From Anaerolineales bacterium UBA2395 (GTDB lineage Bacteria > Chloroflexota > Anaerolineae > Anaerolineales > Villigracilaceae), in assembly GCA_002343775.1 (NCBI GenBank), contig DDSH01000001.1:1-64000 (forward strand): a stretch of 64,000 nucleotides of DNA. Direction: 5' to 3'. Below are positions 34,107-42,263 of the stretch, one piece after another (the first letter of the stretch is position 1; the number at the start of each line of letters is the position of its first letter). Below the pieces are notes generated by a model. That model searched no databases, was not told where the DNA came from, and saw only the letters and a list, made by a program, of their open reading frames with translations. Position numbers and translations under genes: made by a program.

Positions 34107-35852
34107 CTATTCGCATCCGATCACCCGATAGATCTTTGCCGCAGGCAGGGAAAAGACCGGCTGAAACCAATCTGACAATCCATTTAGCTGGTCGGCGTTG
34201 AAGCTTTGCGGCATTCCGCCGATGTAAATGTAATCAATCTGTCGCTCACATATTCCCATGTGAGTTTCGGGCAGATCAAAACTCAGATCCTGCCAGGCGA
34301 GGATGGTCTGGCGGGAAAGGAGCGGCGTGAGCCAAATGCCGGCATCCACGCCTGTGCGGGTTTCGGGCGCTTCAAAGGCTGTGACATTGAGGTTGGTGGA
34401 GGCAATCAGAAATTTTGCTTCGGGTGGGAGGTTTCCGTCTGACCATGCGATGGCAGCCAGATCGTCGCGGGTTACGAACTGGCAGCAACTCGAGGGATAG
34501 AATTCGTGATTCTGGGAGGCATTCAGGATGACCAGCCCAAGGGAGAGAAACCCCATCAGATGGGCTGGCAGGCTGCGGCTGGGAAAGAAGCGATCGATCA
34601 GGTTTAGCAATCCCGAAAGCCCCAGCCCGGCAATGATCGTCAATGGCAGATACGTCAACATCTGGACAAAAGGGCGATCCAACAGGGTCTGCTTACCCAG
34701 CCCAGAGAGTTCAACGGGAATAAATAACCCGAGGCAAATCAGAGTGAGCCAAGAAATAAGGAAAAACGTGGCAGTTGAGTATGACCTCACAGCAAACAAG
34801 AATAGGGCTACCACTACCAGAAGCATCCACAAGTCGTTCTTAATGTAACTATTTACCAACGTTCTGAGGACATCGCTTTGCCAAACGAAAAAAACTTCCA
34901 CGGCAAGAACCCCGAACACAAGCACAAAGATAATTTTGAACACAGATGGATGTCGTACCAACCTTGTAACAAGGAATGCCACCAACAAAAAGGCATAGAC
35001 GATCAAAGTGCGCGTGTGGGTCAGCGTTGATATTATGACCGCTACGCCAATTAAAAGATACAGCCGGTAATCTGCCATTCGGTGGCGATGGAAAAGATAT
35101 AAAAAAACGATCACAAACTGGATGATGGTCAGCCCCAACAGCGCCGGATATTTGCCCCAATTCAACAGATGCGCGGGCATGTGCCATCCCAGCCCGGCTG
35201 CGAAGACAGTGAACAGTGCTGCGATGGTTGAACCTGTTTCCTGCTTGACGATCACGAACAGAGAAAACGGCAAAGCAGATAGGACAACCTGACCGAATAC
35301 AAGCATGACGTCAATGATGGGGCGATTGAAAAAATCGGATAAAGCAGCAGCGACAAAGTGGTACCCAAGGTGATAATAATTCCCCGAATTGGAAGCGGCG
35401 AATTGATTCGACGCCAATATTTCTTTGATGAGCCGGTAATGTTCGGCGGAGTCAAAATACGATGGAAAGACGGCTTGTTCCAAAAATGCAAAATTCAATA
35501 CCAGGATAACAATGAAGAGCGTTCCCATTCCTAACACAGGCGGGGAGATGCGGAACATCCTCTTAAAGCCAATCACGAAGGGAATGAAAATTAATAGGAG
35601 TGCGAGAATTTTTCCAGCCGTATCTCCCAAAAGGTTCTTGCTGAGAAACAAGAAAACTGCCCAAACCGCCACAGGAAGCACCCACCCAACCATCGTCAAA
35701 GAATGGTACTCGGTGTTCGTGCATCGCTCTTTGAAAATGCGTTCGAGCAGCCAATGGACAAGCAACTGCCCCCAAACCATTAGCAACAAAATGCCGGCCA
35801 GGGTGAGAGCATGCCTCTCAACGGCGTTCCATCCATCGAGAAAAAGGGTCAT
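34107..35852 (-). CDS. Polytopic membrane protein, GT-C-like
   Basis: A 581-residue protein with about 12-13 hydrophobic helices and a C-terminal soluble domain of about 110 residues that begins near NASQNHEFYPSSCCQF. The loop SYFDSAEHYRLIKEILAS (around residue 130) includes the acid-histidine pattern D-S-A-E-H typical of the first periplasmic loop of GT-C-like proteins. It lies in the run of membrane proteins between gmd and the second flippase. A glycosyltransferase role is inferred only from topology and context. It ends within the group and has no recognised domain name. Confidence 0.7.
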   Translation of the reverse strand: MTLFLDGWNAVERHALTLAGILLLMVWGQLLVHWLLERIFKERCTNTEYHSLTMVGWVLPVAVWAVFLFLSKNLLGDTAGKILALLLIFIPFVIGFKRMFRISPPVLGMGTLFIVILVLNFAFLEQAVFPSYFDSAEHYRLIKEILASNQFAASNSGNYYHLGYHFVAAALSDFFNRPIIDVMLVFGQVVLSALPFSLFVIVKQETGSTIAALFTVFAAGLGWHMPAHLLNWGKYPALLGLTIIQFVIVFLYLFHRHRMADYRLYLLIGVAVIISTLTHTRTLIVYAFLLVAFLVTRLVRHPSVFKIIFVLVFGVLAVEVFFVWQSDVLRTLVNSYIKNDLWMLLVVVALFLFAVRSYSTATFFLISWLTLICLGLFIPVELSGLGKQTLLDRPFVQMLTYLPLTIIAGLGLSGLLNLIDRFFPSRSLPAHLMGFLSLGLVILNASQNHEFYPSSCCQFVTRDDLAAIAWSDGNLPPEAKFLIASTNLNVTAFEAPETRTGVDAGIWLTPLLSRQTILAWQDLSFDLPETHMGICERQIDYIYIGGMPQSFNADQLNGLSDWFQPVFSLPAAKIYRVIGCE

Positions 35853-35858
35853 ATCAGG

Positions 35859-36464
35859 TTACGGGTAACTGGTCGAGCCGGGGTAGGAGGGATAGGAAAC
35901 CTCGGGTGTTGGGGTGAGGTCATCCAGAGTTGGCGCAGGGGATGGCGTTGGTGTGGGTGTTCTACGCGGCGGGGCGGCAGTTTCCGCAGGTTCAAGGACA
36001 TCTCCGCCGCCTGGAACGAGCAAAACCGCTGTCAGGGTAAACTTCCCCACCGCGAGCAGACGATGATCCTCTTCTGAAACGATGCGGATCTCTATCCGTT
36101 CGTTTAGAGAAATCGGGGCGCCGATGCAATAGACAGTATCTGGAGCAGCATCGCTCGTGTCACAATCGTACACACTTTCACCTAAATAGCGAATGACGGT
36201 TAGATCAAATGCAGGGAAAATCTCTTCAGGCACAAATAAATTGATAATGGTATTTCCATCCCCATCCCGCCCAAAGGACAACACACACGGGTCGTCAAGG
36301 TCTGCACCGCAGTATTCAAGTTTGATGGGGTCGGGGATCGTTTCGGCAAGGTCGTTATTTGGTTTGAAGAGCAGCCAAAGAAGAATCAAGATAGCAACAA
36401 TGAAAATCCCCGCCACGGCGGCTAGAATTGGCAATTTATGATCGCTTACGTATTGCCTAACCAT
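35859..36464 (-). CDS. Hypothetical membrane-anchored protein with Pro/Thr-rich tail
   Basis: A 201-residue protein, not recognised. One membrane helix lies at about residues 13-33 (PILAAVAGIFIVAILILLWL). The extracellular part carries four cysteines in a region rich in acids (YCGADLDDPCV, YDCDTSD, VYCIG), enough for two disulfides, then a spacer and a low-complexity tail RRTPTPTPSPAPT ending with a SYPSYPGSTSYP repeat. Such Pro/Thr linkers are common in Chloroflexota surface proteins. Its start has no Shine-Dalgarno sequence; TAGAAT lies six bases before the ATG, so it may be leaderless. It begins the sub-operon of membrane transferases. Confidence 0.7.
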   Translation of the reverse strand: MVRQYVSDHKLPILAAVAGIFIVAILILLWLLFKPNNDLAETIPDPIKLEYCGADLDDPCVLSFGRDGDGNTIINLFVPEEIFPAFDLTVIRYLGESVYDCDTSDAAPDTVYCIGAPISLNERIEIRIVSEEDHRLLAVGKFTLTAVLLVPGGGDVLEPAETAAPPRRTPTPTPSPAPTLDDLTPTPEVSYPSYPGSTSYP

Positions 36465-36626
36465 AACAAAATTCTACCATTCCAAATAACTCACTACTGC
36501 CAGATTCATCCTAACGGTGATTGGGTAAAAACGGCATACCTTTTCTTTTCTGTAGCCATAGTCACAAATCCGCCGAATCCATGAAATTCGCGATTGAGTT
36601 TTTTGAAAAATCAGACCTATGAAATT

Positions 36627-37796
36627 TCAAGAGGATCGGAGGTTTTTGTTCAACAATTCCATCACCCGCTCTTCGCGCTTCACCCATGTCAAATTCTCCA
36701 CATCCTTGCGGGCTTGTGCGCCCAATTTCAAACGACGCGGCTCATCGACAAGCAACTTTTCAATTTCCACTTTCCACCCTTCGACGTTGCTCAGGGCAGG
36801 CTTTCCAACTTCCCCCGGTTCAACCAAAACCGCATTCCGCTCATTCAGAACTTCTCTTATCGAATCCAGATCCGCCGAAACGATTCCCCGCCCCGCCGCC
36901 ATGTACTCGAACATCTTCATCGGGTTGATGACCTCGGCAATGTCCTGTCCACTTGAAGCCTCAATCGACCGTGAGTACGGCATCAGCAACACATCCGCCG
37001 CGGCTTGATACATCGGGATCGACTCATGCTTCACGAAGCCGGTCATCGTCACATTGGTCATGCCCGCCTCGGTCAGTTTGGCACGCCAAAAGTCCACCAA
37101 CTCGGGCGTGCCGCCCACCCACAAAAAATTCACCGCAGGCATTTGTTTGGCGAGTGCAAATAAAAGGTCTGCGCCTCTGCCGGGGTAAATGTGACCTGTG
37201 AATCCAACGGTCAATCCATCTCTCAAATTTAATTGACGACGCGCTTCGATTGGACTTGGCAAACCCGCATACTTCTCCAACTCCACACCGTTCGGCGCGA
37301 GCAATATCGCTTCATCCTTAAACTGGAACTTGGTCGAGCGCTCCAACGCCTTTCTCAACGCTGACGTGGTGACCGTCATCACCTTGGGAGTGTTCTGATT
37401 CCAAAACTGTCTCATCCACCACACGCCGAGCTTGCCGGAATTATCCGCGTGCATTTCAAGCACCACGGGGTAGCCACTCCACGCGCCCAACGCCGCGGAC
37501 TGTGGCAGCCAGGTGTAAATTAACTCAGCCCCAAATTTCTTCGCAGCCTGCTGGGCATGGACGATAAAGTCGAGGCGTTTGAGTCTGCGAATGGACGGGA
37601 GCAGTTCGAGGTCCGGTACGAGGCGCAGACCGTAGTGGGTAAGGAGAGTCTCATGATTCACTACATCCGTTTCTTTTGGGGCAAACATCTTGATATCATG
37701 CCCCAATTGCATGAGCGCCTGAGCGACTTTCATCGCCTGAATCGAGTTGGCGGTCAGCGAAGGAATCCGCGAGTTGGTGATAAGCGCAATCTTCAT
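36627..37796 (-). CDS. Glycosyltransferase family 4 protein with in-frame repeat insertion
   Basis: A 389-residue GT4 enzyme. MKIALITNSRIPSLTANSIQ opens the acceptor domain, VGFTGHIYPGRGADLLFAL the donor domain, and EVINPMKMFEYMAAGRGIV is the E-x7-E type donor motif. Near residue 330 the segment GKPALSNVEGWKVE interrupts the C-terminal helices; PALSNVEG is the translation of a palindromic repeat (36777-36802) inserted in frame between a helix that ends EPGEVGKPA and one that starts KVEIEKLL. The rest of the protein keeps family order, so the enzyme is likely functional. It starts one base before the stop of the second flippase. Confidence 0.87.
   Translation of the reverse strand: MKIALITNSRIPSLTANSIQAMKVAQALMQLGHDIKMFAPKETDVVNHETLLTHYGLRLVPDLELLPSIRRLKRLDFIVHAQQAAKKFGAELIYTWLPQSAALGAWSGYPVVLEMHADNSGKLGVWWMRQFWNQNTPKVMTVTTSALRKALERSTKFQFKDEAILLAPNGVELEKYAGLPSPIEARRQLNLRDGLTVGFTGHIYPGRGADLLFALAKQMPAVNFLWVGGTPELVDFWRAKLTEAGMTNVTMTGFVKHESIPMYQAAADVLLMPYSRSIEASSGQDIAEVINPMKMFEYMAAGRGIVSADLDSIREVLNERNAVLVEPGEVGKPALSNVEGWKVEIEKLLVDEPRRLKLGAQARKDVENLTWVKREERVMELLNKNLRSS
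36777..36802. repeat. REP-like palindromic repeat inside a coding region
   Basis: The plus-strand sequence ccttcgacgttgctcaggg with flanks forms a short dyad and, read on the minus strand, encodes PALSNVEG in frame. This string is a repeat family I know from Anaerolineae-type genomes, where variants such as ccttcgacttcgctcagg occur many times between genes. Its presence inside a glycosyltransferase gene without a frameshift is notable. Copy number cannot be measured from this window. Confidence 0.6.
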
Positions 37797-37797
37797 C

Positions 37798-39114
37798 CTA
37801 TTCCCTATTCCCTATTTCCTTTATCCCACGCAGCACCATCACCCCAACTGAAGCAATGTAATAGAACGAGAGCAACCCACCCGCCGCCGCCACACCGTAG
37901 ACCGGCACAAGCCAAAACGAAAGCGCGAGTTTGATCACGCCCGCTGCAAGTGTGACATAAACCGGAACCTCCGGCAAACCAAGCGCCAACAAGAGCGGAC
38001 GATTCCAAAACAGGATGTAATTGAAGACCAATCCGATGGTGAGCGCGACGAGGGCGGGGTAGGCAGCGAGATAATCTGCGCCGGAATAGATGCGAATGAC
38101 CCAATGACCAAGGAGGATCAAGCCTGCGCCAATGGCGATGTTATACGCGAACGAAAACGCCGTGATCTTTTTGAGGAAACTTTTGAGTTTGCTCCATGCC
38201 TTTTCAACCGCGAGTTTATTGATCTCAGGGAACGTCGTGGCGATCAGCGGGTCGGCGGGGATGGCGAGGAAGTGCGTAATGGTGTATGCCACACGATAGT
38301 AGCCAACGGCTGTGGTATCGAGAAAAAAGCCGATCCAGATCAATTCGCTCTCACGGAAGAGTTTGATGATTGTCGCGCTGATGTTGGAACTGAACGCAAA
38401 ACGGAATATCTCTCGTCGTGCCGTGAGTTTATTGAAGGGAGTACGCCACCATCCATCGCCGAGTCTTTCATGCAGTTGCTTTTGAGCAAGGATGAAAAGA
38501 CCAAGCCCGAAGATGGACTTGCCAATAAGATACGCAATGAGAACAACGATAATACTGCCATTGAAGAAGAACGCACCCGCAATAATGAGAGTGGTGATAA
38601 TGGCTTGAATCAAATTGACCGTGCCTTGCAATTTGATTCGATCTGTAATTTGAAGAATACCCGTTGAGGTTTCAGTATTGAAATTTGCCAATAGGTTGAT
38701 CGCAAAGAAAGTGAACATCCACGCAATGTCGGGAGTCTTGGCGAGGTAGGTTTCAGCGAGTTGCGCAGTGGCAAGCACCACCAGAAACGCTATCAGCGAA
38801 ACCAGGGCTTCAGCTGTGCTGGCAGATTTGAGCAAGGCTGAGGCTTGCTCTTTATCCTGTTTGTTCAGGTACTCGCCGCCGTAACGCACCACCAATTCGC
38901 CCATGCGGAACGAAAAGACGCTGTTCACGGTCGAAGCGAACGCCATCACCACGCCGATGAGACCAAACCCAGCGGGTCCGAGCAGGCGGGTTGCCATGAT
39001 GCCCTGCACCACGCTCAATCCAAGCGCGAGGGTGTTGTTGCTGAACAAGGATCCGCTCGAACGCATCACCTTGACGAAGAGCGGGTCGTTTTTGAATTTG
39101 GAAAGTAAAGACAT
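37798..39114 (-). CDS. Polysaccharide flippase (MOP superfamily), second copy
   Basis: A 438-residue membrane protein. The start at 39114 (MSLLSKFKNDPLFVKVMRSSG) follows the family pattern; the frame extends upstream only through the repeat at 39140-39197. About 12 helices are visible, with LLGPAGFGLIGVVMAFAST near residue 45 and YSGADYLAAYPALVALTIGL near residue 350, as in Wzx/lipopolysaccharide exporter-like MOP proteins. It differs clearly from the flippase at 18901. Two flippases in one locus may serve two repeat units or two glycans. The start is separated from the epimerase gene by about 100 bases. Confidence 0.85.
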   Translation of the reverse strand: MSLLSKFKNDPLFVKVMRSSGSLFSNNTLALGLSVVQGIMATRLLGPAGFGLIGVVMAFASTVNSVFSFRMGELVVRYGGEYLNKQDKEQASALLKSASTAEALVSLIAFLVVLATAQLAETYLAKTPDIAWMFTFFAINLLANFNTETSTGILQITDRIKLQGTVNLIQAIITTLIIAGAFFFNGSIIVVLIAYLIGKSIFGLGLFILAQKQLHERLGDGWWRTPFNKLTARREIFRFAFSSNISATIIKLFRESELIWIGFFLDTTAVGYYRVAYTITHFLAIPADPLIATTFPEINKLAVEKAWSKLKSFLKKITAFSFAYNIAIGAGLILLGHWVIRIYSGADYLAAYPALVALTIGLVFNYILFWNRPLLLALGLPEVPVYVTLAAGVIKLALSFWLVPVYGVAAAGGLLSFYYIASVGVMVLRGIKEIGNRE

Positions 39115-39139
39115 TGCAGATATTGTACACAAGAAACAA

Positions 39140-39197
39140 AAACCGCAGAGGCACAGAGGACGCTGAGAAAATCTCTGCGAACTCCGCGCTTCTGCGG
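39140..39197. repeat. Imperfect inverted repeat, ACCACAGA family
   Basis: Arms at 39140-39167 (aaccgcagaggcacagagga...) and 39172-39197 (tctctgcgaactccgcgctt...) are inverted copies with several mismatches and a four-base loop. It lies between the CapI-type epimerase and the flippase genes, and is related to the repeats at 14568, 16866 and 56200. Confidence 0.6.
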
Positions 39198-39216
39198 CGA
39201 ACAGCATTTTGAAAAA

Positions 39217-40188
39217 TTACGGCGTAAGGACTTCCTTCGCCCAGTCGCGCTCTGCCATGTACCAGTCGATCAGGTTTTTCAAACCTTGCCGCAGGGTAAA
39301 TTGTGGTTCCCACCCCAGCAGTTCCTGCGCCTTACTCACATCGGCTTGGTTGGTAAGCATATCTGCCAAATTGGGCGGACCATACTGCACATTTGCCTTT
39401 TTTCCGGTTAGTTCCTCGGTCAGCGTCACCAAATCGTTGATGCTGATAACCTCATGCCCGCCGAGATTGATAACCTCATAGCCCAAGGGCTTGAGCGCGG
39501 CTATCGTTCCACGGGCAATATCGTCAATGTAAGTGAACCCCCGCGATTGATTGCCGTCGCCATTGATACGCACCGGCTGCCCCTCAATGATCCACTGCAC
39601 AAAACGGAACATGGCAAGGTCGGGGCGTCCGGCAGGTCCATAAACGGTGAAGAAACGCAGAATGGTCACATCAATATCATAGAGATGATGATACGAATGC
39701 GCCAACGCCTCGGCTCCTTTTTTGCTGGCAGCGTATGGCTGCATTGGCTCACTGCTAGAGGCGGTCTCCGGCGTGGGGTAAGGCGGGTTCTCGCCATAAA
39801 TGCTGGAAGTGGACGCCATCACAAACTTCTTACAGCCATACTGACGGCAGACTTCAAGCATGTTTAGCGTACCATGTACGTTCGAATCAAGGAACGCCCA
39901 GGGATTTTCCACGCTGTAACGCACTCCCGCCCGTGCTGCCAGGTGAATCACACCTTCAATCTTTTCATCGTTGAACAAGTCGATGCATGATTTTTCGGAA
40001 ATATCACGCCGATGAAACTTGAACCCCGGCAGTGACATCAACTTTTTCAGGCGGTACTCTTTCATACGCGGATCATACGCATCATTGACATTATCAATAC
40101 CTACGACGGTATGTCCCTGTTCCAACAAAATGTGTGAAGTCCGTGCCCCAATAAACCCAGCCGCTCCAGTTACCAGATAATGAGCCAT
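39217..40188 (-). CDS. UDP-glucuronate 4-epimerase-like SDR (CapI/LspL type)
   Basis: A 323-residue extended SDR. The ATG at 40188 has AGGAG seven bases upstream. TGAAGFIGARTSHILLEQGH binds NAD, GIDNVNDAYDPRMKEYRL is the loop typical of UDP-glucuronate 4-epimerases, STSSIYG and YAASKKGAEALAHSYHHLY are the catalytic region, and RFFTVYGPAGRPDLAMF follows. It would interconvert UDP-GlcA and UDP-GalA, or the N-acetylaminouronic forms made by the neighbouring WbpA-like dehydrogenase. It is preceded by a perfect 18-bp hairpin between the two genes. Confidence 0.87.
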   Translation of the reverse strand: MAHYLVTGAAGFIGARTSHILLEQGHTVVGIDNVNDAYDPRMKEYRLKKLMSLPGFKFHRRDISEKSCIDLFNDEKIEGVIHLAARAGVRYSVENPWAFLDSNVHGTLNMLEVCRQYGCKKFVMASTSSIYGENPPYPTPETASSSEPMQPYAASKKGAEALAHSYHHLYDIDVTILRFFTVYGPAGRPDLAMFRFVQWIIEGQPVRINGDGNQSRGFTYIDDIARGTIAALKPLGYEVINLGGHEVISINDLVTLTEELTGKKANVQYGPPNLADMLTNQADVSKAQELLGWEPQFTLRQGLKNLIDWYMAERDWAKEVLTP

Positions 40189-40213
40189 GGATCTCCTTTT
40201 AGAAGTTAAAACA

Positions 40214-40256
40214 TTATGCGTCACGTATTACGCAATTTGTAATACGTGACGCATAA
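40214..40256. repeat. Perfect 18-bp inverted repeat (hairpin)
   Basis: The arms ttatgcgtcacgtattac (40214-40231) and gtaatacgtgacgcataa (40239-40256) are exact complements with a seven-base loop. The element starts four bases after the wbpA-like stop and ends about 25 bases before the epimerase ribosome site. No T-run follows on either strand, so it is more likely an mRNA-stabilising hairpin or a palindromic repeat unit than a normal terminator. Confidence 0.75.
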
Positions 40257-40259
40257 AAT

Positions 40260-41579
40260 CTACAGGCGTTCTACGTTCTCGAACTTGCCGAGTTTTCCGG
40301 TGGCATTACGCGAATCGAAGATGAATTTCGCCGTCTTGACGATCTCCATATAATCATACACTTTATGATTGGTCACGATCACCACAGCATCTGCTTCCCT
40401 CACAGATCTCATCATGTCTTGAACGCTATCCATTTGCCAGCCGTCATATTCATGATGGACATGTGGAATATAGGGGTCATGGTATTCCACCAACGCCCCT
40501 TTCTTCTTAAGCAAACCGATCACATCCAACGCAGGTGATTCACGCACATCGTTAATATCGGGTTTATACGCCACCCCCAGCACCAATACCTTTGAGCCTT
40601 TCAAGGTCTTGCCCAGATCATTCATTGATTCCAACACACGGCTGACGACGTATCGCGGCATATTGGTATTGATCTCAGATGCCAATTCGATGAAACGAGC
40701 GTTGTAATTGAACGAACGCATCTTCCATGAAAGATAAAGTGGATCGATCGGGATACAGTGACCGCCCAAACCCGGACCCGGCGTGAATTTCATAAAGCCA
40801 AACGGTTTGGTCGCGGCGGCATCAATCACTTCCCACACATCCACGCCGAGGTATTCGCACATGATCGCCAGTTCATTGACCAGACCGATATTGATCATGC
40901 GGAAGGTATTTTCCAACAGTTTCGACATCTCCGCCGCCTCAGCCGTGGAAACGTGATGAACGGTCTTGATCGCACCTTCATACCAGACCGTCGCAACTTC
41001 ACCACAGGCATGAGTAATACCGCCCATCACCTTGGGGGTATTGATGGTCGTCCAATCTTCGCGACCAGGATCCACACGCTCCGGCGAGAACGCCAGGAAC
41101 CAGTCCTCACCCACAGTCAGATCATGTTCCGTCCCCAATTTCGGCAGGAGCAGTTCCCGCGTCGTGCCGGGATACGTCGTGGATTCCAACACTACCACCA
41201 TGCCCTTGTGCATGTACTTGCTCAGTTCCTCGACGGCAGACATGATGAACGACATATCCGGGTCGCCGGTTTGACGCAGCGGAGTGGGCACACAAATACT
41301 GACAGCATCCATCTCCTTCAACACGGAGAAATCCGTCGTAGCGGTCAACTTTCCGTCTTTGACAAGCCTTGCAACCGCATCCGTCTCAACATCCGGGATA
41401 TACGACTCGCCCTTCAGTAGCGCATCGATCTTGCTCTGGTCTGGGTCCACGCCGGTGACGTGGAATCCAGCCTCGCCAAAAACAACAGCCAAAGGTAAAC
41501 CGACATAACCCAATCCGAGAATAGCGACCTTTGCCTTCTTTTCCTTGAGGCTTTTAATGAGTATTTCTTTTGTAGACAT
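40260..41579 (-). CDS. wbpA: UDP-N-acetylglucosamine 6-dehydrogenase (WbpA type)
   Basis: A 439-residue UDP-sugar dehydrogenase. The NAD site is GLGYVG at residues 22-27, the catalytic cysteine is C275 in GGHCIPIDP, and FSPERVDPG and LGVAYKPDINDVRESP belong to the middle and C-terminal domains. The C-terminal region matches WbpA/WbpO-type UDP-GlcNAc dehydrogenases more than UDP-glucose ones in my reading. It makes UDP-GlcNAcA, the first intermediate of the WbpB-E-D-I route encoded 17-19 kb downstream. AAGGAAA precedes the ATG. Confidence 0.9.
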   Translation of the reverse strand: MSTKEILIKSLKEKKAKVAILGLGYVGLPLAVVFGEAGFHVTGVDPDQSKIDALLKGESYIPDVETDAVARLVKDGKLTATTDFSVLKEMDAVSICVPTPLRQTGDPDMSFIMSAVEELSKYMHKGMVVVLESTTYPGTTRELLLPKLGTEHDLTVGEDWFLAFSPERVDPGREDWTTINTPKVMGGITHACGEVATVWYEGAIKTVHHVSTAEAAEMSKLLENTFRMINIGLVNELAIMCEYLGVDVWEVIDAAATKPFGFMKFTPGPGLGGHCIPIDPLYLSWKMRSFNYNARFIELASEINTNMPRYVVSRVLESMNDLGKTLKGSKVLVLGVAYKPDINDVRESPALDVIGLLKKKGALVEYHDPYIPHVHHEYDGWQMDSVQDMMRSVREADAVVIVTNHKVYDYMEIVKTAKFIFDSRNATGKLGKFENVERL

Positions 41580-41596
41580 TGTTTTCCTTTTCGATC

Positions 41597-41611
41597 GGGC
41601 GGAAACCGCCC
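41597..41611. promoter_or_regulatory. Short GC hairpin in the wbpA leader
   Basis: gggcgg-aaa-ccgccc is a perfect six-base stem with a three-base loop, 18 bases upstream of the wbpA-like start and about ten bases after the uracil-DNA glycosylase stop. It marks the boundary between the housekeeping group and the polysaccharide locus. No T-run follows on the minus strand, so a terminator is not certain. Confidence 0.4.
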
Positions 41612-41621
41612 ATTTCTATAT

Positions 41622-42263
41622 TTAGAACAGACTTAACTGTCTGGGCTTTTCATCCTGCAAAATAACTTTTTCTTTCTTCAACACGGCACCCCTTCCCAAT
41701 GCCGTTCGCGCCTCGTTCAATTGATCAGGCAAATTTGCAAAATCCGCCAAAATGGACGGCTTCAACGCCGCCTGATGCAGCGCCGCCGCCGGGTGATACA
41801 TGGGGATCACGAACCGGTCACCGATCCTCTGCATTTGCCCATGAATGGCAGTGATCTTCGCTCCTGGAATGAATTTACCCATCGAGAAGCGCCCCAAGGT
41901 CACAATGATACTCGGATTAATGGTTTTTATCTGCGCCTCAAGATACCCGTCACAGGCAGCCAGTTCATCCACTTGTGGATCGCGATTCCCCGGCGGGCGG
42001 CACTTGACCACATTGGCAATGAACACATCCGAACGCGTCAGCCCCGCCTGAGATAATAATTGATCCAAAAACTTGCCAGAAGCCCCCACGAACGGACGCC
42101 CCTGCTCATTTTCGTGGAACCCCGGTCCCTCGCCGATGAACATGATCTCCGCATCTGCCGGACCTTCGCCCACCACCGCCTTCTTACGCGACTCGTGCAA
42201 CGCACATTTCGTACAAACAGAAACTTCCTTTGCAAGGTAAGCAAGCGTCGATTCGGCGGTCAT
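41622..42263 (-). CDS. Uracil-DNA glycosylase, family 4 (Fe-S)
   Basis: A 213-residue DNA repair enzyme. Cysteines C17, C20, C88 and C104 (CTKC, VVKCRPPGNR, LAACDGY) match the four ligands of the 4Fe-4S cluster. GEGPGFHENEQGRPFVG is motif A of family 4/5 and MYHPAAAL the histidine motif. It removes uracil from DNA after cytosine deamination. The last five residues are QLSLF (209-213), the consensus beta-clamp binding peptide, which would tether the enzyme to replication or repair sites. The stop of rimI overlaps its start as ATGA. Confidence 0.92.
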   Translation of the reverse strand: MTAESTLAYLAKEVSVCTKCALHESRKKAVVGEGPADAEIMFIGEGPGFHENEQGRPFVGASGKFLDQLLSQAGLTRSDVFIANVVKCRPPGNRDPQVDELAACDGYLEAQIKTINPSIIVTLGRFSMGKFIPGAKITAIHGQMQRIGDRFVIPMYHPAAALHQAALKPSILADFANLPDQLNEARTALGRGAVLKKEKVILQDEKPRQLSLF

